From CBIHON01 sp966211965 (GTDB taxonomy: Bacteria > Pseudomonadota > Gammaproteobacteria > Burkholderiales > Burkholderiaceae_D): a stretch of DNA of 18,861 bases. The stretch spans positions 1 to 18,861 of the forward strand of contig CBIHON010000066.1 of NCBI GenBank assembly GCA_966211965.1, read 5' to 3'. The notes below the pieces were generated by a model. That model did not search any database. It was not told where the DNA came from and saw only the letters and a program-made list of their open reading frames with translations. The translations under genes were made by a program, and so were the position numbers. Shown piece by piece: positions 1 through 14,726 of this stretch; within the stretch, counting starts at the first letter, position 1, and every line of letters starts with the position of its first letter.

Positions 1-55
1 CAATCGTGCCCACATTCACGTGCGGCTTTGTCCGCTCAAACTTGCCTTTTGCCAT
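1..55 (-). CDS. tuf: Elongation factor Tu, N-terminal fragment (str-operon copy)
   Basis: Only the first 18 codons lie in the window; the gene continues beyond position 1. They read MAKGKFERTKPHVNVGTI, the characteristic N-terminus of bacterial EF-Tu leading into the first GTP-binding loop. EF-Tu delivers aminoacyl-tRNA to the ribosome as a GTP complex in the cytoplasm. The ATG is at 55-53 and is preceded by a purine-rich Shine-Dalgarno sequence (AAGGA, about 66-70). The gene follows fusA by 101 bases on the same strand, as in the usual rpsL-rpsG-fusA-tuf order. I saw no convincing promoter or terminator in that spacer, so co-transcription with fusA is inferred. A second tuf copy ends at the other edge of the window. 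Confidence 0.95.
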   Translation of the reverse strand, partial: MAKGKFERTKPHVNVGTI

Positions 56-156
56 TTTGCTTTTCCTTCAAAAAGAACGATATTTAAAATTTTGCGGGAG
101 GAAGGGTCATACGAGACGCCATTGGCGCGCCGCAGCCCCGCCCCGCGATACCTAAG

Positions 157-2262
157 TTATTTGCTTTTCGCGCTGACGATTGCTTCCGTCACATTTTTCG
201 GTGCTTCAGCGTAGTGCTTGAATTCCATCGTGTAGGTTGCGCGGCCTTGCGTGGCGGAACGTAAAGAGGTCGAGTAACCGAACATTTCGGACAGCGGCAC
301 TTCCGCGCGAATGATCTTTCCGCCGCCGCCGGCGATTTCGTCCATACCTTGGACCATGCCGCGACGAGAGGACAAATCGCCCATGACGGTACCGGCGTAA
401 TCTTCAGGAGTTTCAACTTCAACGGCCATCATCGGCTCCAGGATAACCGGGCTGGCCTTACGGCAGCCATCCTTGAATGCCATCGAGGCAGCCATGCGGA
501 ATGCGTTTTCGTTCGAGTCTACATCATGGTAGGAACCGAAGAACAACGTAACCTTGACGTCAACCACGGGATAGCCGGCCAACACGCCAGAAGGCAACGT
601 CTCGAGAACACCCTTCTCCACCGCAGGAATGTATTCGCGTGGAACCACGCCCCCCTTGATCGCGTCGACAAATTCAAACCCTTTGCCTGGCTCTTGCGGC
701 TCGATCTTCAGAACCACGTGACCATATTGACCACGCCCGCCCGACTGCTTGACGAACTTGCCTTCGATTTCTTCGCAAGTCTTGCGGATCGTCTCACGAT
801 AGGCGACTTGCGGCTTGCCGACAGTTGCCTCGACGTTGAATTCGCGGCGCATACGATCAACAATAATTTCCAGATGCAATTCACCCATACCGGAAATAAT
901 TGTCTGGCCGGATTCTTCGTCGGTCTTCACGCGGAACGACGGATCTTCCTGCGCCAGGCGATTCAATGCCAGGCCCATTTTTTCCTGGTCTTGCTTGGTC
1001 TTCGGCTCAACGGCCTGCGAAATCACAGGCTCAGGGAACACCATGCGCTCCAGCGTAATGATGGAGTTCGGGTCGCACAATGTCTCGCCGGTAGTAGCCT
1101 CCTTCAAGCCGACCGCCGCAGCGATGTCGCCGGCGCGGACTTCCTTGATTTCTTCGCGCTGATTCGCATGCATCTGCAGAATACGCCCGATACGCTCTTT
1201 CTTGCCCTTGACCGGGTTATAAACGGTATCACCGGAATTGACCACACCGGAATACACCCGGAAGAAGATCAACTGGCCAACGAACGGATCGGTCATGATC
1301 TTGAAAGCGAGGGCCGAGAATTTCTCATCGTCCTCAGCCTTGCGAATCACTGGCTGGTCATTTTCATCAGTGCCGCTTACCGGCGGAATGTCGGTCGGCG
1401 CGGGCAGGTATTCAATCACACCGTCCAACATGGCCTGAACGCCCTTGTTCTTGAATGCGGTGCCGCACATCATCGGAACGATTTCGCCGGCAATGGTGCG
1501 CTGACGAATCGCTTGCTTGATCTCGGCTTCGGTCAGATCGCCTTCCTCAAGATACTTGTTCATCAGGTCTTCATTGGCTTCAGCGGCTGCCTCAACCATT
1601 TTTTCACGCCATTCCTTGGCGGTTGCGGCAAGATTTTCCGGGATGTCACGGTAATCGAACTTCATGCCCTGAGACGCATCATCCCAGTAAATCGCCTTCA
1701 TCTTGACCAGGTCAACCACGCCTTCGAAGTTTTCTTCGGCACCGATAGGCACTTGCATCGGAATGGGATTTGCCTTCAAGCGCGTACGCATCTGCTCATA
1801 CACCTTGAAGAAATTCGCACCGGTACGGTCCATCTTATTGACGAACGCGAGACGCGGAACGCCATACTTGTTCGCTTGACGCCACACGGTTTCCGACTGC
1901 GGCTGCACACCGCCCACTGCGCAATACACCATGCAGGCACCGTCGAGCACGCGCATCGAGCGCTCCACTTCAATCGTGAAGTCGACGTGACCCGGAGTAT
2001 CGATGATGTTGATGCGATGCTCCGGGAAATTGCTGGCCATGCCTTTCCAAAAGCACGTCGTGGCAGCGGAGGTAATCGTGATGCCACGCTCTTGCTCTTG
2101 CTCCATCCAGTCCATGGTGGCGGCACCGTCATGGACTTCGCCGATTTTGTGATTCACACCGGTGTAGTACAGGATACGTTCGGTAGTGGTGGTTTTGCCG
2201 GCGTCGATGTGAGCGGAAATGCCGATGTTGCGATAGCGCTCAATGGGGGTCTTGCGAGCCAT
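157..2262 (-). CDS. fusA: Elongation factor G
   Basis: This is the translocation GTPase that moves tRNA and mRNA through the ribosome after peptide transfer and, with RRF, recycles ribosomes. The 701-aa protein has the full EF-G layout. The P-loop AHIDAGKT is at about residues 17-24, the switch I region RGITITSAAT at about 59-68, DTPGH at 88-92 and NKMD at 142-145. EF-G domains II-V follow, including the FVKQSGGRGQYGHV segment typical of domain IV. The reading frame also extends two codons upstream to a TTG at 2268. I chose the ATG at 2262 because the conserved EF-G start is MARKTPIERYRNIG and an AGGA Shine-Dalgarno lies six bases before it. It is third in the str operon, 129 bases after rpsG. 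That spacer holds two hairpins. No truncation or frameshift is visible. Confidence 0.98.
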   Translation of the reverse strand: MARKTPIERYRNIGISAHIDAGKTTTTERILYYTGVNHKIGEVHDGAATMDWMEQEQERGITITSAATTCFWKGMASNFPEHRINIIDTPGHVDFTIEVERSMRVLDGACMVYCAVGGVQPQSETVWRQANKYGVPRLAFVNKMDRTGANFFKVYEQMRTRLKANPIPMQVPIGAEENFEGVVDLVKMKAIYWDDASQGMKFDYRDIPENLAATAKEWREKMVEAAAEANEDLMNKYLEEGDLTEAEIKQAIRQRTIAGEIVPMMCGTAFKNKGVQAMLDGVIEYLPAPTDIPPVSGTDENDQPVIRKAEDDEKFSALAFKIMTDPFVGQLIFFRVYSGVVNSGDTVYNPVKGKKERIGRILQMHANQREEIKEVRAGDIAAAVGLKEATTGETLCDPNSIITLERMVFPEPVISQAVEPKTKQDQEKMGLALNRLAQEDPSFRVKTDEESGQTIISGMGELHLEIIVDRMRREFNVEATVGKPQVAYRETIRKTCEEIEGKFVKQSGGRGQYGHVVLKIEPQEPGKGFEFVDAIKGGVVPREYIPAVEKGVLETLPSGVLAGYPVVDVKVTLFFGSYHDVDSNENAFRMAASMAFKDGCRKASPVILEPMMAVEVETPEDYAGTVMGDLSSRRGMVQGMDEIAGGGGKIIRAEVPLSEMFGYSTSLRSATQGRATYTMEFKHYAEAPKNVTEAIVSAKSK

Positions 2263-2286
2263 GTTCAATCCTAAGTCTTTTAATGC

Positions 2287-2332
2287 ACGAAACCGAGCGC
2301 CACTTTTAAAAAAGAAATGCGCCCGGTTTCGT
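2287..2332 (-). promoter_or_regulatory. Stem-loop in the rpsG-fusA spacer, proximal to fusA
   Basis: The arms at 2287-2300 and 2319-2332 are complementary at 13 of 14 positions: nine pairs, one A/C mismatch and four GC-rich pairs. They enclose an 18-nt A/T-rich loop. In the transcript the hairpin ends about 24 nt before the fusA start codon. No U-tract follows the stem, so a simple intrinsic terminator is unlikely. A role in mRNA processing, stability or control of fusA translation is an inference. Confidence 0.6.
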
Positions 2333-2346
2333 ACAAGTTATATATG

Positions 2347-2386
2347 CGAATGCAGGCCTTCCTTAACATGGAGGCGCCGGCATTCG
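2347..2386 (-). promoter_or_regulatory. Stem-loop directly after the rpsG stop codon
   Basis: A perfect 7-bp outer stem (CGAATGC at 2347-2353 with GCATTCG at 2380-2386) begins five bases after the rpsG stop. The interior GGCCTTCC and GGAGGCGCC can pair further with small bulges. No U-tract follows. It could protect the upstream rpsL-rpsG message from 3' decay or be a processing site; this is inferred from position and structure only. Confidence 0.5.
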
Positions 2387-2391
2387 AACCA

Positions 2392-2862
2392 TTAGAAGCG
2401 GAAGTGCGAAAACGCCTTGTTCGCTTCCGCCATGCGATGCACTTCGTCGCGCTTCTTCATTGCACCACCGCGACCTTCGGCCGCTTCCATCAACTCACCG
2501 CCCAGACGTTGCGGCATCGACTTTTCGCTACGTTTGTTGGCAGCTTCGCGCAACCAGCGCATGGAGAGCGCCATACGGCGAACAGGACGCACTTCAACCG
2601 GCACTTGGTAGTTGGCGCCGCCGACACGGCGAGACTTAACCTCGACCAGCGGCTTGCAGTTGTTGATTGCGGCAGCAAATACTTCCAACGGGTCCTTGCC
2701 CGACTTGCTTTGAATGTGATCAAACGCTCCGTAGATAATGCTTTCGGCAACCGATTTTTTACCGGACAACATCAAAACATTAACAAACTTCGCAACTTCA
2801 ACATTGCCGAATTTCGGATCAGGCAGGATTTCCCGCTTGGGGACTTCACGACGACGTGGCAT
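2392..2862 (-). CDS. rpsG: 30S ribosomal protein S7
   Basis: S7 nucleates folding of the 3' major domain of 16S rRNA and sits in the small-subunit head next to the E site. The 156-aa product begins MPRRREVPKREILPDPKFG, the standard S7 start, and contains the conserved VNVLMLSGKKSVAE segment and GGANYQVPVEV beta-ribbon. The length equals the usual short-form S7. The ATG at 2862 has an AAGGA Shine-Dalgarno five bases upstream. It is second in the str operon, between rpsL and fusA. In Escherichia coli S7 represses its own operon by binding the rpsL-rpsG spacer; the equivalent spacer here contains a perfect hairpin that could serve the same end. Confidence 0.98.
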   Translation of the reverse strand: MPRRREVPKREILPDPKFGNVEVAKFVNVLMLSGKKSVAESIIYGAFDHIQSKSGKDPLEVFAAAINNCKPLVEVKSRRVGGANYQVPVEVRPVRRMALSMRWLREAANKRSEKSMPQRLGGELMEAAEGRGGAMKKRDEVHRMAEANKAFSHFRF

Positions 2863-2942
2863 TTCGATTCCTTTCAGTCTTCAGCTGAGCGCGCCGCAGT
2901 TAATTGCGCACTCACGGTTGGCCATCATAGCCAGCCACTTAC

Positions 2943-2961
2943 TCGGCCCATTGGGGGCCGA
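2943..2961 (-). promoter_or_regulatory. rpsL-rpsG intercistronic hairpin, candidate S7 control site
   Basis: TCGGCCC (2943-2949) and GGGCCGA (2955-2961) form a perfect 7-bp GC-rich stem with a 5-nt loop. The hairpin lies in the 132-nt spacer between rpsL and rpsG, about 80 nt before the rpsG start. A second, A/T-rich stem (TTTTTCG with CGAAAAA, about 2968-2990) sits next to it, just after the rpsL stop. No U-tract follows the GC-rich stem on the minus strand. The location matches the S7 repressor target known from E. coli, but I cannot show sequence homology to that site. Confidence 0.5.
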
Positions 2962-2994
2962 CACATATTTTTCGCCGAATCGACGAAAAAACTA

Positions 2995-3378
2995 TTATTT
3001 CTTACCAGCCTTGGCCCGCTTTGCGCCGTACTTCGAGCGCGCTTGCTTACGGTCCTTGACACCCTGGGTATCCAATGCACCGCGCACCATGTGGTAACGC
3101 ACACCCGGCAAGTCCTTCACACGACCGCCGCGCAACAGCACGACGCTATGTTCTTGCAGGTTATGGCCCTCACCGCCGATGTACGAAATGACTTCGAAAC
3201 CATTGGTCAAGCGAACTTTGGCGACCTTACGCAAAGCAGAGTTTGGCTTCTTTGGGGTCGTGGTATAAACGCGCGTGCAAACGCCGCGTTTTTGCGGGCT
3301 GTTTTCCAGCGCCGGCGATTTGCTCTTGACGCGCGCGGAAATGCGCGGCTGGCGAATCAATTGATTGATGGTTGGCAT
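2995..3378 (-). CDS. rpsL: 30S ribosomal protein S12
   Basis: S12 lies at the subunit interface and helps monitor codon-anticodon pairing in the decoding centre. The 127-aa protein shows the invariant CTRVYTTTPKKPNSALRK and GGEGHNLQEHSVVLLRGGRV segments. K43, K44 and K88 are wild type, so none of the common streptomycin-resistance substitutions is present at these sites. D89, in RVKDLPG, is the position methylthiolated by RimO in other bacteria. The ATG at 3378 begins the conserved MPTINQLIRQPR; the Shine-Dalgarno is weak (GGAT about 10 bases upstream). It is the first gene of the str operon, served by the strong promoter at 3574-3602 through a leader of about 190 nt. Confidence 0.98.
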   Translation of the reverse strand: MPTINQLIRQPRISARVKSKSPALENSPQKRGVCTRVYTTTPKKPNSALRKVAKVRLTNGFEVISYIGGEGHNLQEHSVVLLRGGRVKDLPGVRYHMVRGALDTQGVKDRKQARSKYGAKRAKAGKK

Positions 3379-3567
3379 CGTTGTAAATCCAACAAAATGA
3401 CGACATTAATACTACAAACCCGAAATCGGTTGTCCGGGGACTAAACAAAACTGGAAGTTTGCACTGGAACGGGAATTCGCGGCGCAGTCTCGACTAAGGG
3501 AAAAGCGCGCAGGATGCAGATAGCAGACCAAAGAGCGCTTAAGCCCGACGGAGCTTAAATTCGAGAA
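3379..3567 (-). promoter_or_regulatory. Long 5' leader of the str operon
   Basis: This is the untranslated stretch between the predicted transcription start (about 3567) and the rpsL start codon, part of the 384-base gene-free interval 3379-3762. Near its 5' end are two small inverted repeats: CGAG/CTCG (about 3562-3571) and TTAAGC/GCTTAA (3539-3544 with 3553-3558, 8-nt loop). A weak second promoter-like pair (CGGACA, 16 bases, TAGTAT) lies nearer rpsL. I recognise no known riboswitch or leader peptide. A reading frame of 80 codons crosses this region but starts upstream of the promoter and has no recognisable product. The leader assignment is inferred from the promoter position. Confidence 0.5.
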
Positions 3568-3573
3568 CTCGCG

Positions 3574-3602
3574 AGTATATCCCTGTGCTTGCGCATAGTC
3601 AA
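3574..3602 (-). promoter_or_regulatory. Sigma-70 promoter of the rpsL-rpsG-fusA-tuf operon
   Basis: On the minus strand TTGACT (3602-3597) and TATACT (3579-3574) are separated by exactly 17 bases. Each hexamer differs from consensus at a single base. The predicted start is near 3567, about 190 nt before rpsL. The sequence just after the -10 box is GC-containing (CGCGAG), reminiscent of stringently controlled promoters, but that regulation is an inference. Confidence 0.85.
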
Positions 3603-3702
3603 TCGCCGCATGCACCGGGATTAAATATTTTTTCCGTTGCTTCACGGTTGGCAAGTTTTTCGTACAAACTTGATTTGGAGCCAGTTATTCTGGCAATGTC
3701 AT

Positions 3703-3731
3703 TAGGCAAGTAAAATTTAATCCGGGATAAT
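3703..3731 (+). promoter_or_regulatory. Candidate promoter of the phosphoethanolamine transferase gene
   Basis: TAGGCA (3703-3708, four of six consensus bases) and GATAAT (3726-3731, five of six) are 17 bases apart. They predict a start near 3738, only about 25 nt before the ATG at 3763. An alternative -10 (TAAAAT at 3711-3716) lacks a good -35. The promoter diverges from the str promoter, whose -35 box is about 100 bases away. Confidence 0.4.
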
Positions 3732-3762
3732 ATCCTATCCGTTTCGCCTTTTGCCAAAATTC

Positions 3763-5655
3763 ATGTTTTTCTTGCTGCGACCAGCCAATCTCATCGTTCT
3801 TGTATCTTATCTGGTGCTGTCGGCGCTACCGTTTGTGCCGCTTATGCTGGGTAAACCAGTGAGCAATCCAGCCAGGATAGTGGGCATGGAATTCATCGCC
3901 TGGGTGGTAATTTGGGGAATATTCAAACGACCGGTATGGTTTCAATGGCTGTTGGTTCCTGCTTACGTGGCCCTGCCGATCGAAATCTATCTACACATCT
4001 ATTACGGCCAGGGCATTTCTACCCATCACCTTGGCATCATTGCCGAGACGAGTCCCAAGGAATCGCTTGAATTCTTGGGAAATAAAATCTGGCTGCTCCT
4101 CGCGATTTTCTTAAGCGTCATTGGCTGGTGGTGGTTGACCTGGACGGCTGCGCGTCGCACACGCGACCTCGATTGGGACGACAAGTCGCGTTGGATGATC
4201 ATGCTCCTGCTGGCGATTGCGCTGTGCATCTGGCTATATGGACGAGATATCGGCGTAATGCCGCCCCCCCCATTGCCAACCGTCGGTGCGGCGAGCATTG
4301 CTTCCACCTCCGATACGGAAGAAGAGTCCGCGAGCGCGTCTGAAGAGTCCAGTGAAACCATCCCAAGCTCAGATGCCATCATCAAGCCGGCCTTAGTCAA
4401 GCTGGGCGTGAATGCCCCCGATTTACCCAAATTGCCATCCTGGGCAAAAATTCCCTTCGAGGTCGAGCCGTTTGGCAAGACTTGGCCCTTCGGGTTGGCG
4501 GTGCATGGCTACGATTTCTGGAAAGAGCGTGACTATCTCTCCGAATTGGCGCACAAAAGCAATCTCTTCACCTTCGGCGCACATCAAGCTGAACGGACAG
4601 ACCGGCCACAGATCGTGGTGATGGTAATCGGCGAGTCCTCGCGTTACGACCGCTGGAGCTTGAACGGCTACAAGCGCGAAACGAATCCCTTGTTGAAGAC
4701 TGAAGAAAATCTGGTCAGCCTGTCCAACGTGATTACCGCCGTCTCGGCCACCCGCCTGTCGGTACCGGTGCTGGTGTCGCGTAAGCCCGCGACCCAGAGC
4801 CTGAAAGCCGGCTTCTCGGAAAAATCATTTCTGAGCGCATTCAAGGAGGCTGGATTCAAAACATACTGGCTGTCGAATCAAATGTCTTTTGGCCAGTTCG
4901 ACACTCCGATCTCGGTGTTCGCCAACGAAGCCGACGTCACGCAATTCCTGAACCTGGGCGGATTCACAAACAATTCGAACTATGACGAAGTCTTGCTCGA
5001 CCCGCTGAAGAACGCGATCGCCGATCCTGCGTCGAAAAAATTAATCGTATTGCATACGTTGGGCAATCATTGGAATTATAGCCACCGCCATCCGCAAGAG
5101 TACGACAAATGGCAGCCCTCCTTATTCGGCGTATTGAACCCGGCCTATACCGATCTGAAATTGAAGCCGCAATTGAATAACAGCTACGATAATTCGATTC
5201 TGTACACCGACTGGTTTTTATCACAGGTGATCGGTACGCTGAAGATTTCCAAGCAATTAAGTTCGATGATGTACATATCGGACCATGGTCAAACGCTCTA
5301 CGATGGCAGTTGCAATCTCGCCTTCCATGGACACAATACGCAATACGAATTTCACGTGCCCGCCTTTGTCTGGTATTCCGATCTGTACAAATCCACTTAC
5401 CCGGCCAAGGTCGAGCAATTACGGCGCAACAAGCGCGCCAAACTGGCGACTGAAAATATTTTTCACTCCTTGCTCGACATGGCGGATGTGCGCTATCCAA
5501 CCGAACAGTTGGAGTGGAGCTTTTTGAGTAAAAGGTTCAAGCAGCATAAACGCTATGTCGACAGCTACGGCTGGACCGATTACGACAATGCGACTTTCAA
5601 GGGCGATTGCCGCGAGGTGATTGACAATGGGAAGCCGCTGGCGCAAGAAAAATAA
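3763..5655 (+). CDS. Phosphoethanolamine transferase, EptC/CptA-like, inner membrane
   Basis: This 630-aa enzyme should transfer phosphoethanolamine from phosphatidylethanolamine to a lipopolysaccharide or other envelope acceptor on the periplasmic face. Five hydrophobic spans (about residues 8-28, 42-58, 60-79, 109-128, 144-160) precede a periplasmic sulfatase-fold domain. Visible active-site elements are GESSR with E291, the likely nucleophile T330 in SATRLSVP, GNH at 434-436, SDHG with D507 and H508, and a His pair in FHGHNT (522, 524). The pieces FKTYWLSNQ, KKLIVLHTLGNH and YDNSILY resemble CptA/EptC more than EptA/MCR, but the acceptor cannot be told. A Pro run and a Ser/Glu-rich linker (about 167-202) between membrane and catalytic parts look unusual. 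The start is uncertain: a TTG at 3751 is in frame and neither start has a clear Shine-Dalgarno. The gene is alone, facing rpoC. Confidence 0.88.
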   Translation: MFFLLRPANLIVLVSYLVLSALPFVPLMLGKPVSNPARIVGMEFIAWVVIWGIFKRPVWFQWLLVPAYVALPIEIYLHIYYGQGISTHHLGIIAETSPKESLEFLGNKIWLLLAIFLSVIGWWWLTWTAARRTRDLDWDDKSRWMIMLLLAIALCIWLYGRDIGVMPPPPLPTVGAASIASTSDTEEESASASEESSETIPSSDAIIKPALVKLGVNAPDLPKLPSWAKIPFEVEPFGKTWPFGLAVHGYDFWKERDYLSELAHKSNLFTFGAHQAERTDRPQIVVMVIGESSRYDRWSLNGYKRETNPLLKTEENLVSLSNVITAVSATRLSVPVLVSRKPATQSLKAGFSEKSFLSAFKEAGFKTYWLSNQMSFGQFDTPISVFANEADVTQFLNLGGFTNNSNYDEVLLDPLKNAIADPASKKLIVLHTLGNHWNYSHRHPQEYDKWQPSLFGVLNPAYTDLKLKPQLNNSYDNSILYTDWFLSQVIGTLKISKQLSSMMYISDHGQTLYDGSCNLAFHGHNTQYEFHVPAFVWYSDLYKSTYPAKVEQLRRNKRAKLATENIFHSLLDMADVRYPTEQLEWSFLSKRFKQHKRYVDSYGWTDYDNATFKGDCREVIDNGKPLAQEK

Positions 5656-5843
5656 AGCGGTTTGCCTTGGCGTGAAAGATGCCCTGCCAGGCTGGGAGGT
5701 GGACAGTCCTTACGGGATAGCGCTGAATTCTCGGCTTCACCGCCCGATACAGGCGCGTCTTTCGGCTCGGCCGGGCCTCTCTCCTCTTACCCGGACAAAT
5801 CAAACCACTCCACGCCTATCGAAGGCAATCGACAGCACAAACA

Positions 5844-5877
5844 AAAACGGCACCGAAAAAATCTTCGGTGCCGTTTT
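5844..5877. terminator. Bidirectional intrinsic terminator between the transferase gene and rpoC
   Basis: A perfect 14-bp stem (5844-5857 with 5864-5877) has a 6-nt loop. It consists of the GC-rich core CGGCACCG plus A/T ends, so both strands give a GC stem followed by a U-tract: TTTT on the plus strand, TTTTTGTTTG on the minus strand. It lies 28 bases past the rpoC stop and about 190 bases past the transferase stop. It can therefore end both converging transcripts and separates rpoC from the str operon. The rest of the 249-base spacer shows nothing I can name. Confidence 0.93.
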
Positions 5878-5904
5878 CATTTGAGACTTGAGACAAGCTC
5901 TACG

Positions 5905-10140
<4,236 letters not shown>

Positions 10141-10223
10141 GTATCACTCCAGGTTGGCGTGAAAAAACGCTGATGTATGACGACGAAAGTACCAGCCCGC
10201 CTGGTGACCCTGTTCGCATCAGC

Positions 10224-10237
10224 GGGAGAGCCCTCCC
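10224..10237 (-). promoter_or_regulatory. Small hairpin in the rpoB-rpoC spacer, near rpoC
   Basis: GGGAG (10224-10228) and CTCCC (10233-10237) can pair around a 4-nt loop. A wider alternative pairs AGCGG (10221-10225) with CCGCT (10254-10258). The structure lies about 85 bases before rpoC. It is short, so it may be chance; no U-tract follows. Confidence 0.3.
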
Positions 10238-10359
10238 TTTTAGGGGGAAAGTTCCGCTAATACCGGGTACGGGCTGCACTTCCAGAACTGCTGTATTGCT
10301 TCTACTGTTGCTTCAATATCTTCGAGACCGGCTGACTCGCTCACGCTGCAGCGTCTTTG

Positions 10360-10397
10360 GGGACAGAGCCCGGCCGGAAAGCTACGGCCTCTGTCCC
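10360..10397 (-). promoter_or_regulatory. Stem-loop directly after the rpoB stop codon
   Basis: GGGACAGAG (10360-10368) and CTCTGTCCC (10389-10397) form a perfect 9-bp stem. The 20-nt GC-rich loop can pair further (CCG with CGG). In the transcript the stem begins eight bases after the rpoB stop. The following bases are CAAAGACG rather than a U-tract, so it is not a standard terminator. It could be a processing or pausing element between rpoB and rpoC, or a REP-like palindrome; position and pairing are all I can see. Confidence 0.6.
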
Positions 10398-10405
10398 GCA
10401 ACGCA

Positions 10406-14512
<4,107 letters not shown>

Positions 14513-14657
14513 GGACACTCCGTGAGTGACAGGAAGGATAGACAATTCAGGACTCGCTGCGCGAATCCTCAAGTTTCTGTCCTTCAAATTTGCCTTGGCC
14601 GACGGCTCGTTTATGTCCGCAGAGAATCAGCCAATTAAAAAATTCGAAAACGACAAA

Positions 14658-14705
14658 GGAGCCAAAGCCGAATTCTCTTTTACAAGAATTCTGCGCTTTG
14701 ACTCC
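14658..14705 (-). promoter_or_regulatory. rplL-rpoB intergenic stem-loop, candidate attenuator or RNase III site
   Basis: A long imperfect inverted repeat pairs 14658-14676 with 14685-14705. GGAG, two further pairs, AAAGC, a small internal loop and then GAATTCT with AGAATTC give about 18 bp around an 8-nt loop. In the message it begins 21 nt after the rplL stop. It is followed by a moderately U-rich run (TTTGTCGTTTT, then TTTTTT after seven bases). In E. coli the same interval holds a partial terminator and an RNase III cleavage site that lower rpoBC relative to rplJL. The structure is seen; the role is inferred from position. Confidence 0.7.
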
Positions 14706-14726
14706 GGCGCTGTACGACAAACAGAA

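Noticed and set aside
349..2274. Open frame of 641 codons on the plus strand opposite fusA
   Set aside because: It is the antisense shadow of EF-G. The translation is rich in His, Arg, Asn and Phe with no domain, and fusA is certain.
2317..3444. Open frame of 375 codons on the plus strand opposite rpsG and rpsL
   Set aside because: It is a shadow of two certain ribosomal protein genes and their spacer, with no family similarity.
3412..3654. 80-codon frame on the minus strand upstream of rpsL
   Set aside because: Its start lies upstream of the strong str promoter, so the main transcript would not contain it whole. No ribosome-binding site or recognisable product.
5621..5884. 87-codon plus-strand frame overlapping the end of the transferase gene
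   Set aside because: It overlaps the real gene out of frame and ends beyond the terminator hairpin; nothing supports translation.
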